From Sphingobium fuliginis (GTDB taxonomy: Bacteria > Pseudomonadota > Alphaproteobacteria > Sphingomonadales > Sphingomonadaceae): a stretch of 64,000 bases of DNA. Position numbers and translations under genes: made by a program. How positions within the stretch are numbered: position 1 is the stretch's first letter; each line of letters begins with the position of its first letter. The notes under the pieces are model-generated. The model made no database searches, was not told the origin of the DNA, and saw nothing but the letters and a program-made list of their open reading frames with translations. The DNA lies in assembly GCF_004152845.1 (NCBI RefSeq), contig NZ_SEON01000005.1:304171-368170 (forward strand), written 5' to 3'. Positions 27,812 through 36,301 of the stretch are shown here, one piece after another.

Positions 27812-28228
27812 ATGTCCGTTTCGGATTCCGATTTCGCCTCCAAGCGGCTGCATGACCGCCAGCGTCGGCTGCTGAAGGCGCGCATGCGTCATCCGGATTA
27901 TGGCGAGATCGACATCCTCGTTCGCGACGTGTCGGAAATGGGCCTTGGCGGGCGGTGCGAGCTCGACCTTGCCGTGGGGGAAAGCGTCGTCATCCTCCTG
28001 CCCGACTGCCGACCGGCGCAGGGAAAGATCGCATGGCGGAAGGGACAGAGCTTCGGCGTGCATCTGGAGGCGCAGATCAATCCGGAGGTGGTGAAAAGTC
28101 GCATCCCCGCCGATCGCCCGGCTGAGGGGTATCAGGTGCCCGAGGCGTTCCGGCCATCGGCGGAGACGAAGCGGCCCGGATTCCGGACGCGGTTACAGGG
28201 GCCGGACACCAATAATAAATGGCGGTGA
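27812..28228 (+). CDS. PilZ domain-containing protein
   Basis: This is a 138-residue protein with a PilZ domain, a cyclic-di-GMP receptor fold. The start RRLLKARMRHPDYGEIDILVRDVSEMGLGG contains the strand pattern and a D/NxSxxGxxG-like motif (DVSEMGLGG). The typical upstream RxxxR is represented by RQRRLLKAR. The last ~45 residues are charged and probably disordered. It is alone between two terminators and precedes ctrA (convergent). c-di-GMP binding is likely but the partner is unknown. Confidence 0.85.
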   Translation: MSVSDSDFASKRLHDRQRRLLKARMRHPDYGEIDILVRDVSEMGLGGRCELDLAVGESVVILLPDCRPAQGKIAWRKGQSFGVHLEAQINPEVVKSRIPADRPAEGYQVPEAFRPSAETKRPGFRTRLQGPDTNNKWR

Positions 28229-28455
28229 TTTCGCTCTGCCTGAGCAGGCGATCCACATTCGGCCGTTTGGATGGCGCGACGCTCATTTGCTGCGTCCGAT
28301 TTAACGCAGCGCGCTCAAGAGCGGATTCCGATCCGATTGCATCGGCTCGACTGCTCTAAGTTTTTGTTTTGTCGCGTTTTCCGAGTCAGCAGATGATTCC
28401 ATCTGCCTGGGAAACGCTCCAGGAGCCCGTCCCGTAGAGGCGAAAAAAGGAAAAA
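28229..28455. repeat. Intergenic palindromic element downstream of PilZ gene
   Basis: This is non-coding. A nested hairpin lies at 28374-28417. The outer arms are GCGTTTTCC (28374-28382) and GGGAAACGC (28409-28417), with one mismatch. The inner perfect stem is GCAGATG (28389-28395) and CATCTGC (28400-28406). It is preceded by a T-rich ctctaagtttttgttttg. Elements of this look are, from memory, recurrent between genes in sphingomonads. No gene is present. Confidence 0.55.
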
Positions 28456-28489
28456 GGCCGCCGATCCTGTCAGGATCGCCAGCCTTTTC
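28456..28489. terminator. Bidirectional terminator between PilZ gene and ctrA
   Basis: A stem with GATCCTG/CAGGATC at its centre is extended by GGC/GCC pairs. It has an A run on its left and a T run on its right in plus orientation (aaaaaggcc ... agccttttc). It can therefore end both the plus-strand PilZ gene and the minus-strand ctrA gene, whose ends converge here. Confidence 0.7.
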
Positions 28490-28510
28490 TTCCTGTCGCA
28501 ATGGCTCGGA

Positions 28511-29218
28511 TCAGGCGACTTTGGTCGCGAATTCCTCCGCCTCGTCCGGATCGCGCAGCACATAGCCGCGGCCCCAGACGGTTTCGATGTAATTCTCCCC
28601 GCCGCAGGCCAGCGCCAGCTTCTTGCGCAGCTTGCAGATGAAGACATCGATGATCTTGAGTTCGGGCTCGTCCATGCCGCCATAAAGGTGGTTCAGGAAC
28701 ATTTCCTTGGTCAGCGTCGTGCCCTTGCGGAGCGAAAGCAGCTCCAGCATCGCATATTCCTTGCCGGTCAGGTGGACGCGGTTGCCGTCCACCTCCACGG
28801 TCTTGGCGTCCAGGTTGACCGCCAGCTTTCCAGTGCGGATGACCGACTGCGAATGGCCCTTGGACCGGCGCACGACCGCATGGATGCGGGCGATCAGTTC
28901 CTCGCGGTGGAACGGCTTGGTCACATAATCGTCGGCGCCGAAGCCGAAGGAGCGGACCTTGCTGTCCATTTCCGCCACGCCGGACAGGATCAGCACCGGC
29001 GTCTGCACCTTCGCCGCGCGGAGCTTCTTGAGCACGTCATAGCCATGCATGTCCGGCAGGTTCAGGTCCAGGCAGATGATGTCGTAGTCGTAGAGCTTGC
29101 CGAGGTCGAGACCCTCTTCGCCAAGGTCGGTCGTATAGACGTTGAACCCCTCCGTCGTGAGCATCAGCTCGATCGCCTTCGCGGTTGTCGGTTCGTCTTC
29201 GATTAGCAGCACGCGCAT
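28511..29218 (-). CDS. ctrA: Cell-cycle response regulator CtrA
   Basis: This is a 235-residue OmpR-type response regulator identifiable as CtrA, the alphaproteobacterial master regulator of cell cycle and motility. The receiver starts [20 protein letters not shown] with phosphoacceptor Asp51 in [15 protein letters not shown], and Lys in [13 protein letters not shown]. The DNA-binding domain is typical ([19 protein letters not shown], then [14 protein letters not shown]). The C terminus ends Val-Ala, the sort of tail recognised by ClpXP in CtrA. ATG 29218 is the family start. A TTAA-N7 box lies about 90 bp upstream. Confidence 0.95.
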   Translation of the reverse strand: MRVLLIEDEPTTAKAIELMLTTEGFNVYTTDLGEEGLDLGKLYDYDIICLDLNLPDMHGYDVLKKLRAAKVQTPVLILSGVAEMDSKVRSFGFGADDYVTKPFHREELIARIHAVVRRSKGHSQSVIRTGKLAVNLDAKTVEVDGNRVHLTGKEYAMLELLSLRKGTTLTKEMFLNHLYGGMDEPELKIIDVFICKLRKKLALACGGENYIETVWGRGYVLRDPDEAEEFATKVA

Positions 29219-29308
29219 GTGAAGCCCCTTTGCGTAGCAGTCCCGTTCACCCCCAGAGAACGACGGCCGCTCCAATTCATTAACCAAAAAACTTCTGAAG
29301 GACAAAGG

Positions 29309-29325
29309 TTAATTTTTCGCTAACC
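29309..29325. promoter_or_regulatory. CtrA-like binding box upstream of ctrA
   Basis: On the minus strand the sequence reads GGTTAGCGAAAAATTAACC, i.e. TTAG-N7-TTAA plus CC. This is one base off the CtrA consensus TTAA-N7-TTAA. A further TTAACC half-site lies at 29280-29285. Both sit in the ctrA leader, where CtrA autoregulation is known in Caulobacter. Function here is inferred. Confidence 0.55.
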
Positions 29326-29427
29326 GGCAGGAATCCGCGAGTCGTGGGATTTTGAATCTGTTTTCAACATTTTGCAGCCGAAATGATTCAGATGGAGTCA
29401 AGATGGATTCACCTGTGGAACGAGTCC

Positions 29428-30321
29428 TCAACAGCCATGATGGCGGGTAAGGAAATCGAGCACGGCGTCCACCCGGGCCGGCCGCAGACGCGATGGCGGC
29501 GTGACCAGGTGGATGCCGAATGGCGGCGGCCGCCAGTCGACCAGAATCTCCTCCAGTTCGCCCGATGCAAGCGCGTCCCCGACAATGAAATCGGGCAGCC
29601 GGGCAATGCCGACGCCGGTGCGCAGCGCGGGCAGCATCGCCTCTCCGCTGTTGACCGTCAGCCGGACGCGCACCTGCACCACGACATTCTGCTGGCCGGG
29701 GCCGGAAAAGCGCCAGACGTCGGGCGTCGGGGTATTGGAATAGCAGAGGCAATCATGGCTGCCGAGGTCGGACGGATGGGTGGGGCGTCCCCTTTCCGCC
29801 AGATAGGCGGGCGATGCCACGACATGCAGCTTGACGTCGGCCAGGCGCCGGGCGCGGAGCGAGCTGTCCGGCATGTCGGCAATGCGGATGGTCGCATCCA
29901 GGCCCATTTCCACCAGATCGATGCGCGCATCGGACAGGTGGAGGTCGATGTCCACCTGCGGGTTCTGCTTCGTGAATTCGGCGACCAGCGGCGCGACGCG
30001 AAGCAGGCCGAAGGTCATCGGCGCGCCCAGCCGGACCGTGCCGGAAAGTTCGGCCGTTTCGTCCCTCGCCGCTTCCTCCGCCGCCTGCCCTTCCGACAGG
30101 ATGCGCGCCGCATGCTCGGCCAGCCGCTTGCCGCTCTCGGTAAGGGCCAGACGGCGGCTGGTGCGGCTGAACAGGCTGGTATCCAGATGCTGCTCCAGCC
30201 GCGTCACCGCCTTGGAGACGGTGGCCTTGGAAACGCTCAGCGCCTTGGCCGCGTCGGTGAAGCTGCGATGCTCGACCACGGCGGCGAACATCGCCCATGC
30301 CTCGAAATCGGGAAGACGCAT
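29428..30321 (-). CDS. LysR-family transcriptional regulator
   Basis: This is a 297-residue LTTR. The N-terminal helix-turn-helix covers about residues 12-60 (FAAVVEHRSFTDAAKALSVS, then SKAVTRLEQHL). A co-inducer domain begins near SGTVRLGAPMTFGLL. Its divergence from the pirin gene and the nearby wrbA suggests redox- or quinone-responsive control, as in similar LysR-pirin arrangements. The inducer is not visible in sequence. Confidence 0.93.
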   Translation of the reverse strand: MRLPDFEAWAMFAAVVEHRSFTDAAKALSVSKATVSKAVTRLEQHLDTSLFSRTSRRLALTESGKRLAEHAARILSEGQAAEEAARDETAELSGTVRLGAPMTFGLLRVAPLVAEFTKQNPQVDIDLHLSDARIDLVEMGLDATIRIADMPDSSLRARRLADVKLHVVASPAYLAERGRPTHPSDLGSHDCLCYSNTPTPDVWRFSGPGQQNVVVQVRVRLTVNSGEAMLPALRTGVGIARLPDFIVGDALASGELEEILVDWRPPPFGIHLVTPPSRLRPARVDAVLDFLTRHHGC

Positions 30322-30333
30322 AAGGAAACAATC

Positions 30334-30361
30334 CGTTTCAATGCTGCTTATTCAAGAAACG
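30334..30361. promoter_or_regulatory. Candidate LysR operator (interrupted palindrome)
   Basis: CGTTTC (30334-30339) and GAAACG (30356-30361) form a perfect inverted pair with a 16-base spacer. They lie in the 107-bp divergent gap between the LysR gene and the pirin gene. Position and geometry suit an LTTR site overlapping both promoters, but the classical T-N11-A core is not exact. Confidence 0.4.
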
Positions 30362-30428
30362 ATCCTGATCGCTAGATTGGCGGAAAGCAAGCCGGAACCT
30401 TCCGGCAACGCAATCGAAAGGCCTGAAT

Positions 30429-31148
30429 ATGAGCACGACAGTCGGGAGCCGCATCGAACGCCGCCCCTTCGCGTCCCTCGGTCATGCCGACCATGGCTGG
30501 CTGAACGCGCGGCACCATTTTTCCTTTGCGGACTATCATGATCCCGCCCGCATGAACTGGGGCGCGATCCGGGTTTGGAACGATGATGAAATCGGCCCCC
30601 GCTCCGGCTTTCCGCCGCATCCGCATGCGGACATGGAGATCATCACCTATGTCCGCAAGGGCGCGATCACCCATCAGGACAGCCTGGGGAACAGGGGCCG
30701 GACCGAGGCCGGCGACGTTCAGGTGATGAGCGCGGGCACCGGCATCCGCCATGCCGAATATAATCTGGAAGAAGAGACGACGACGCTCTTTCAGATCTGG
30801 GTCACGCCCCGCTGTCGCGGCGGCCAGCCGAGCTGGGGCGCCAAGCCCTTTCCGAAGGGCGACCGGTCCGGCAAGCTGGTGGTCCTGGCAAGCGGCCATG
30901 CGGAGGATGTGGAAGCGCTGCGCATCCGCGCCGACGCCCGTCTGCTGGGCGGCACCGTCAGGGCGGGCGAAAGCGTGACCTACGACAGTGCCGAAGGACG
31001 TCATCTCTATCTGGTTCCGGCGACCGGGCGGGTCGAGATCGACGGCCAGATCTTCGAGGCGCGCGACGGCGCTGCGATCATCGGCGGCGCGCCCATCACC
31101 ATCAAGGCGATCGAGGACGCCGAAATCGTCCTGGTGGACAGCGAATAA
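30429..31148 (+). CDS. Pirin family protein (quercetinase-like bicupin)
   Basis: This is a 239-residue pirin of the YhaK/YhhW class. The N-terminal cupin has the metal-site pattern [14 protein letters not shown] (His, His, Glu) and later [10 protein letters not shown] (fourth His). The C-terminal cupin is degenerate. Related E. coli proteins show quercetin dioxygenase activity; the physiological substrate is uncertain. It is divergent from the LysR regulator. A strong terminator separates it from wrbA. Confidence 0.92.
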   Translation: MSTTVGSRIERRPFASLGHADHGWLNARHHFSFADYHDPARMNWGAIRVWNDDEIGPRSGFPPHPHADMEIITYVRKGAITHQDSLGNRGRTEAGDVQVMSAGTGIRHAEYNLEEETTTLFQIWVTPRCRGGQPSWGAKPFPKGDRSGKLVVLASGHAEDVEALRIRADARLLGGTVRAGESVTYDSAEGRHLYLVPATGRVEIDGQIFEARDGAAIIGGAPITIKAIEDAEIVLVDSE

Positions 31149-31179
31149 GGTCCGTCCCCTTCCCCCGGACGGGCCGAAA

Positions 31180-31228
31180 GGCCGCCCGCGCTTCTCCCCC
31201 CTCCCTCTGCGCGGGCGGCCGATTTTTT
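31180..31228 (+). terminator. Strong terminator between pirin and wrbA
   Basis: A perfect 12-bp stem, GGCCGCCCGCGC (31180-31191) with GCGCGGGCGGCC (31209-31220), has a pyrimidine-rich loop and is followed by GATTTTTT. wrbA therefore probably has its own promoter or is partly attenuated from the pirin transcript. Confidence 0.8.
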
Positions 31229-31273
31229 CGAAACCTTTTTACGATCAACGCATTAGACGAAATGGAGATACTC

Positions 31274-31873
31274 ATGGCAAAGGTTCTGGTTCTCTACTAC
31301 TCCTCCTACGGCCACATCGAGACGATGGCGAAGGCCGTGGCGGAAGGCGCGGCGGCTGCCGGCGCGCAGGTCGACATCAAGCGCGTGCCGGAGACGGCGC
31401 CGCTGGAAGTGGCGCAAGCCGCTCATTTCAAGCTCGATCAGGAAGCGCCGGTCGCCACTGTCGCGGAGCTGGCGGATTATGATGCGATCATCATCGGCAC
31501 CGGCACCCGTTTCGGCCGCATGTCGAGCCAGATGGCGGCCTTCCTCGACCAGGCAGGCGGCCTCTGGGCGCGCGGCGCGCTGAACGGCAAGGTAGGCGGC
31601 GCTTTCACCTCGACGGCCAGCCAGCATGGCGGGCAGGAGACCACCCTGTTCTCGATCATCACCAACCTGTTGCATTTCGGTCTGGTGATCGTCGGCCTGG
31701 ACTATGGCTTTGCCGGACAGATGGGCGTCGACAAGGTCCGCGGCGGATCACCCTATGGCGCCACCACGCTGGCGGATAGCGACGGCAGCCGCCAGCCCGG
31801 CGAGGAAGAACTGGCGGGCGCACGCTATCAGGGCCGGCGCGTTGCGGAAACGGCACTGAAACTGCACGGATAA
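31274..31873 (+). CDS. wrbA: NAD(P)H:quinone oxidoreductase, WrbA type
   Basis: This is a 199-residue flavodoxin-fold WrbA, the usual family length, reducing quinones with two electrons. FMN-binding features are [12 protein letters not shown] at the N terminus, the [13 protein letters not shown] loop and [16 protein letters not shown] 31274 with GGAG upstream is preferred over ATG 31262. It lies downstream of pirin and the LysR regulator, consistent with a quinone/oxidative-stress group. A terminator follows at 31946. Confidence 0.95.
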   Translation: MAKVLVLYYSSYGHIETMAKAVAEGAAAAGAQVDIKRVPETAPLEVAQAAHFKLDQEAPVATVAELADYDAIIIGTGTRFGRMSSQMAAFLDQAGGLWARGALNGKVGGAFTSTASQHGGQETTLFSIITNLLHFGLVIVGLDYGFAGQMGVDKVRGGSPYGATTLADSDGSRQPGEEELAGARYQGRRVAETALKLHG

Positions 31874-31945
31874 CGCATCGCTGCGCCGTCTGTACGGTGC
31901 AGTCGTTGAGAGCCTTGGGTCGCAAGGCATCAACGCAAATGGGGG

Positions 31946-31982
31946 GCCGGCGCATGGGACTGCGCGCCGGCTCCCTTTATTT
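31946..31982 (+). terminator. Rho-independent terminator after wrbA
   Basis: A perfect 8-bp stem, GCCGGCGC (31946-31953) with GCGCCGGC (31964-31971), has a 10-base loop and is followed by TCCCTTTATTTT. Confidence 0.72.
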
Positions 31983-32009
31983 TCGGGTTTTGCGGGAAGT
32001 GGCCAGTGC

Positions 32010-32219
32010 AAGACCTTCCTTCTCCCTTGAGAAGGACGGGAAGCCCTGGCGACGAAGGAGTTCAGGCTGATCTAGACGAGGGGGAGCGGGCCTGCGGTCC
32101 GTGCGATCCGTTGGATCGCAACCCCTCACCCAGCTACGACTAAGCAGCAAGCTGCCAAGTCTGCGCAGCCATCTCCCTCAAGGGAGAGGGATAAAGTGGG
32201 TGTCCGCTTCCCACCCTTC
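32010..32219. repeat. Dispersed intergenic hairpin-rich repeat, copy B
   Basis: This is the second copy of the element at 23929-24143, with the same order of hairpins. The GATCC stem differs by a compensating pair: TGCGATCC/GGATCGCA here against CGCGATCC/GGATCGCG in copy A. The final hairpin TCTCCCT/AGGGAGA is also kept although its loop changed. Like copy A it lies at converging gene ends (wrbA and ilvA). Confidence 0.8.
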
Positions 32220-32242
32220 TGCTCGCCCAGTCTTCAATCAGG

Positions 32243-33490
32243 CTAGGCGACCTCGATCGGCGCGACCTCATAGCCCACTGCCCGCAGGGCGGCGATCAGG
32301 CGTTCCAGATGGGCGCCGTCCCGCGTCTCGCATTCCACGTCGAGGCTGAGGCCCTTGGCAGGCAGATTGGTGAAGATCCGCTGGTGCGACAGTTCGAGGA
32401 TGTTGACCGCTTCCTGGTCGAAGATCCGCGCCACATGGAACAGCGCGCCCGGCCGGTCCTGCAGGATGATGCGCAGCCGCGCCAGCCGGCCCGAGCGCGC
32501 CAGGTCGCGCAGCAGCACATTGGCCAGCAGCCGCGTATCGATATTGCCGCCGGTCAGGATCAGCCCGACGCTGCGCCCGGCGAACAGTTCCTTGTGCGTC
32601 AGCAGCGCCGCGAGGCCGGCGGCGCCCGCACCCTCCACCACCGTCTTCTCAATCTGGAGCAGCAGGCTCACCGCTTCCTCCAGATGGCGCTCGCTGACCA
32701 GCAGCACATCGTCCGCCAGCCGCTCGACGAAGCGGCGGGTGAGTTCGCCCGGTTCCCTGACGGCAATGCCCTCCGCCAGCGTATCGCCGTCACAGGGCAG
32801 GTTGGCGCCCTTGATATAGTCGTACATCGACGGATAAAGCTCCGCCTGCACACCATAGACCTTGATGTCGGGCTTCATCGCCTTGGCTGCCGTCGCCACC
32901 CCCGAAAACAGGCCGCCGCCGCCGATGGGCACGATCAGCGTGTCGATCTCCGGCGCGTCCTCCAGCATTTCCAGCGCGACCGTGCCCTGCCCCGCCATGA
33001 TGTCGGGTTCGTCGAACGGATGGACGAAGGTCAGGCCCTGCTCGACCTCCAGCAGCCGCGCATGGGCATAGGCGTCGTCGAACTTCTCGCCGAACTGGAC
33101 GACGGTGGCGCCATGACCCTGTGTCTGCGTGACCTTCACCGTGGGCGTGGTGTTGGGCATGACGATGGTGACCGGCACGCCCAGCCGCTTGCCGTGATAG
33201 GCCAGGCCCTGCGCGTGATTGCCCGCGGAAGCCCCGATCACGCCCTTCCGCTTCGCCTCCTCATCCAGCTGGAGCAGGCGATTGAGCGCGCCGCGTTCCT
33301 TGTAGGCGGCGGTGAACTGGAGATTTTCGAACTTCAGATACACTTTGCAGCCGAACATGGCCGACAGCGTCTGGCTGACCAGCGTCGGCGTATGCACGAC
33401 GGAGCCGGAAATTCGCACCCGCGCCGCGAGGATGTCGTCGACGGAAATGGGCAGCGGCACGGCGCTCTCTATCTTGCTCAGCGTGTTCAT
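32243..33490 (-). CDS. ilvA: Threonine ammonia-lyase (threonine dehydratase) with ACT domain
   Basis: This is a 415-residue PLP enzyme turning threonine into 2-oxobutanoate for isoleucine. The Schiff-base Lys64 is in FTAAYKERGA, the phosphate-binding loop is PIGGGGLFSG, and ASAGNHAQG is the Asn-containing PLP contact. From about residue 335 a C-terminal ACT-like regulatory domain follows (IILQDRPGALFHVARIF). One ACT domain and ~410 residues match the shorter threonine ammonia-lyase type rather than the 510-residue double-ACT enzyme. Allosteric control by an amino acid is expected but not provable here. Confidence 0.93.
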   Translation of the reverse strand: MNTLSKIESAVPLPISVDDILAARVRISGSVVHTPTLVSQTLSAMFGCKVYLKFENLQFTAAYKERGALNRLLQLDEEAKRKGVIGASAGNHAQGLAYHGKRLGVPVTIVMPNTTPTVKVTQTQGHGATVVQFGEKFDDAYAHARLLEVEQGLTFVHPFDEPDIMAGQGTVALEMLEDAPEIDTLIVPIGGGGLFSGVATAAKAMKPDIKVYGVQAELYPSMYDYIKGANLPCDGDTLAEGIAVREPGELTRRFVERLADDVLLVSERHLEEAVSLLLQIEKTVVEGAGAAGLAALLTHKELFAGRSVGLILTGGNIDTRLLANVLLRDLARSGRLARLRIILQDRPGALFHVARIFDQEAVNILELSHQRIFTNLPAKGLSLDVECETRDGAHLERLIAALRAVGYEVAPIEVA

Positions 33491-33587
33491 GGCGCGCCAC
33501 CTAGCTTAAAATTGCTTCGGAAGGAACTGGCACTGACCGAAAACTCTGCCTATGGCTTGCGGGCGCGCATCCAACTGATCGAGGCAT

Positions 33588-34457
33588 ATGGCTAAAATCG
33601 CGTTTATCGGCCTGGGCGTCATGGGCGGCCCGATTGCGGGGCATCTGGCGAAGGCGGGGCATGAGCTGACCGTCTACAACCGTTCCATCGGCAAGGCGAA
33701 GCGCTGGGCGGAGGCCTATGGCGGCGCGGTCGCGATCAACCCGGCCAAGGCTGCGGAGGATGCGGAGATCGTCATCAGTTGCGTCGGCACCGACGACGAT
33801 CTGAGCCAGATCACCCTGGGCCGCGACGGCGCCTTTCGCTCGATGAAGCCGGGCGGCCTGTTCATCGACCATACGACGGTGTCGGCGCGGATCGCGCGGC
33901 AATTGTTCGTGGAGGGCGAGAGCCGGGGGCTGCATTGCGTCGACGCGCCGGTGACCGGCGGTCAGGCCGGGGCGGAAAAGGGCAGCCTTGCAGTCATGTG
34001 CGGGGGCAGCGAGCCCGCGATCGCAGCCGCCCGGATCGTGATGCAGGCCTATGCGCCGCGCATCGTCCATGTCGGGAAGGCAGGCGCGGGGCAGACCGCC
34101 AAGATGGTGAACCAGATCTGCATCGCGGGCGTTGTGCAGGGCCTGGCCGAAGCGCTGCGGTTCGCGCAGGCGGCTGAACTGGACCTCGACACATTGTTCG
34201 AGGCGATTTCCGGCGGCGCGGCGCAAAGCTGGCAGATGGACAAGCATTGGAAGACGATGGCGGCGGACAGTTTCGATTTCGGCTTTGCGGTGGATTGGAT
34301 GCGCAAGGATCTGGGGCTGGCGCTGGAGGAAGCGCGGGCCAATGGCGCCACCCTGCCGGTGACGGCGCTGATCGATCAATTCTATGCCGATGTGCAGGCC
34401 ATGGGGGGCCACCGGCAGGACACCAGCGCGCTCGTTCGGCGGATCACGCGGGCATGA
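33588..34457 (+). CDS. NAD(P)-dependent beta-hydroxyacid dehydrogenase (3-hydroxyisobutyrate dehydrogenase family)
   Basis: This is a 289-residue beta-hydroxyacid dehydrogenase. The Rossmann motif GLGVMGGPIAGHLAKAGH opens the protein. The substrate loop DAPVTGGQAGAEKGSL and the catalytic-Lys helix GAGQTAKMVNQ are intact. The subgroup (3-hydroxyisobutyrate, tartronate semialdehyde or glyoxylate/succinic semialdehyde reductase) cannot be fixed without alignment. Its stop overlaps the start of the secreted amidohydrolase (ATGA). Confidence 0.92.
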   Translation: MAKIAFIGLGVMGGPIAGHLAKAGHELTVYNRSIGKAKRWAEAYGGAVAINPAKAAEDAEIVISCVGTDDDLSQITLGRDGAFRSMKPGGLFIDHTTVSARIARQLFVEGESRGLHCVDAPVTGGQAGAEKGSLAVMCGGSEPAIAAARIVMQAYAPRIVHVGKAGAGQTAKMVNQICIAGVVQGLAEALRFAQAAELDLDTLFEAISGGAAQSWQMDKHWKTMAADSFDFGFAVDWMRKDLGLALEEARANGATLPVTALIDQFYADVQAMGGHRQDTSALVRRITRA

Positions 34458-36238
34458 ACAAGGCCGGCATGACCAGCAGCGCCGTCCGCCCCGGGCTTGA
34501 CCCAAGGACAATGCGCCGCGGCGGCAAGCTCCGCGCGAACGGACGCAGGATTGCCGTCGCCCTTGCCCTGACGCTGCCCGTCCCTGCGCTGGCTTCGGGC
34601 ATCATCGACAATGTGAACGGCATCGCGCTGGATGCCAATGGCCGCGTGGTGCGTTTCCGGGCGCTCACCATCGACGATGAGGGCAAGGTGGATAAGCTGC
34701 TGCCCGACCGCTATCGGGAGCCGGAGCAGCCGCGCCCCCGGAAGCGGAAGAAGAACGAGCCGGAGCAGGCACAGCCCAGCCGCCCCGACTTCAAGCTGGA
34801 CGCGGGCGGCAAGACGCTGATCCCCGGGCTGATCGACGCCCATGGGCATGTGATGGGCTATGGCCTGTCGCTGATCACGCTGGACCTTTCGGAAACCAAA
34901 TCGCTGGCGGAGGCGCAGGCGAAGATCAGGGCCTATGCCGCCGCCAATACGGGCCGGAAATGGATCATCGGCAAGGGCTGGAATCAGGAGCTTTGGGGCC
35001 TGGGCCGTTTTCCGACGGCGGCCGAGCTGGATGCTGCGGTCAGCGACGTTCCGGTCTGGCTGGAACGGGTCGACGGCCATGCGGGCTGGGCCAATTCGCT
35101 GGCGATCAAGGCGGCGGCCGTCACCGCGGCGACCAAGGCGCCACCCGGCGGCCGGATCGAAATGGCGGCGGGAAAGCCTGCGGGCGTGTTCGTCGACAAG
35201 GCGATGGATCTGATCACGCGCGTCGTGCCCCCGCCGGCGCCCAAGGATCGCGACATCGCGCTGGAGAAGGCGCAGCAGGCGCTGCTGCGGCAAGGCATTA
35301 CCGGCATTGCCGACATGGGCACCAGCATCGACGACTGGCAGGCCTTTCGCCGTTCGGCGGACCGCGGCGCGCTGCGGGTGCGGATCATGTCCTATGCCTA
35401 TGGCCTTGAGAATATGGTGCTGATCGCCGGGCCTGAGCCGACGCCCTGGCTCTATGACGATCATCTGCGCATGGGCGGGGTCAAGCTGATCCTGGATGGC
35501 GCGCTTGGATCGCGGGGGGCCTGGCTGAAGGCGGACTATGCCGATGCGCCGGGGCAGCGCGGTCTGGCGATGATCCCGTCCACCCAGCTTCGCAACATCA
35601 TGAGCCGGGCGGCGATGGACAATTTCCAGATCGCGGTCCACGCCATCGGCGACGCGGCGAACAGCGAAGTGCTGGATGCGGTGCAGGAACTCAGCGAAAC
35701 CTACAAGGGCGACCGGCGCTGGCGCATCGAGCATGCGCAGATCGTCGATCCGGCGGAACTGCCGCGCTTCGGGCAATATGGCATCGTCGCGTCGATGCAA
35801 CCGGTGCATCAGACCTCCGACTGGCGCATGGCCACGGCGCGGCTGGGCGAGGCGCGGCTGAAGGGCGCCTATGCGTGGAAGGCGATGCTGGACAATCGCG
35901 TGCCGCTGGCCTTCGGGTCGGATGTACCGGTGGAAAGCCCCAATCCCTTTCCCGGCATCGCCGCCGCCATGACGCGGGAAGATGCATCGGGGCAGCCGGC
36001 AGGCGGATGGATGCCGGAACAGCGGGTAAGCTTCGAGGCGGCGCTGGACGGTTTCACCAGGACGGCAGCCTATGCGGGCTTCGCGGAAAAGCGCTTCGGC
36101 AGTCTGGTGCCGGGGCAGCGGGCGGATTTCCTGCTGATCGACCGGGATATTTCCACGTCAAGTCCGGTCGAGATTCGCGGGACGCAAGTGCTGGAGACGT
36201 GGATCGGCGGCAAGCGGGTCTATGTGAAGGGGCAGTAG
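34454..36238 (+). CDS. Secreted amidohydrolase (YtcJ-like) with charged N-terminal insertion
   Basis: This is a 594-residue metal-dependent amidohydrolase. A hydrophobic signal-like stretch lies at residues 32-48 (IAVALALTLPVPALASG). Next come a beta domain, the metal motif DAHGH (His130/His132) after TLIPGLI, later HAIGDAAN and IEHAQIVDP (His ligands) and GSDVPVESPNPFPG (catalytic Asp). Residues 86-112 form an unusual Arg/Lys/Pro/Glu-rich insert in the N-terminal domain. The substrate is unknown. The start may be ATG 34454 or Met20 at 34511, since the signal peptide would then be of normal length. Confidence 0.87.
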   Translation: MNKAGMTSSAVRPGLDPRTMRRGGKLRANGRRIAVALALTLPVPALASGIIDNVNGIALDANGRVVRFRALTIDDEGKVDKLLPDRYREPEQPRPRKRKKNEPEQAQPSRPDFKLDAGGKTLIPGLIDAHGHVMGYGLSLITLDLSETKSLAEAQAKIRAYAAANTGRKWIIGKGWNQELWGLGRFPTAAELDAAVSDVPVWLERVDGHAGWANSLAIKAAAVTAATKAPPGGRIEMAAGKPAGVFVDKAMDLITRVVPPPAPKDRDIALEKAQQALLRQGITGIADMGTSIDDWQAFRRSADRGALRVRIMSYAYGLENMVLIAGPEPTPWLYDDHLRMGGVKLILDGALGSRGAWLKADYADAPGQRGLAMIPSTQLRNIMSRAAMDNFQIAVHAIGDAANSEVLDAVQELSETYKGDRRWRIEHAQIVDPAELPRFGQYGIVASMQPVHQTSDWRMATARLGEARLKGAYAWKAMLDNRVPLAFGSDVPVESPNPFPGIAAAMTREDASGQPAGGWMPEQRVSFEAALDGFTRTAAYAGFAEKRFGSLVPGQRADFLLIDRDISTSSPVEIRGTQVLETWIGGKRVYVKGQ

Positions 36239-36301
36239 CGGCGGCCAACATGGCGTCATCCCGTTCACTGCCGGCCGTTCAATGCTGGGACGACGACAGG
36301 A

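Noticed and set aside
27678..27875. A 65-codon frame before the PilZ gene
   Set aside because: Overlaps the PilZ start in another frame, and lacks a ribosome binding site.
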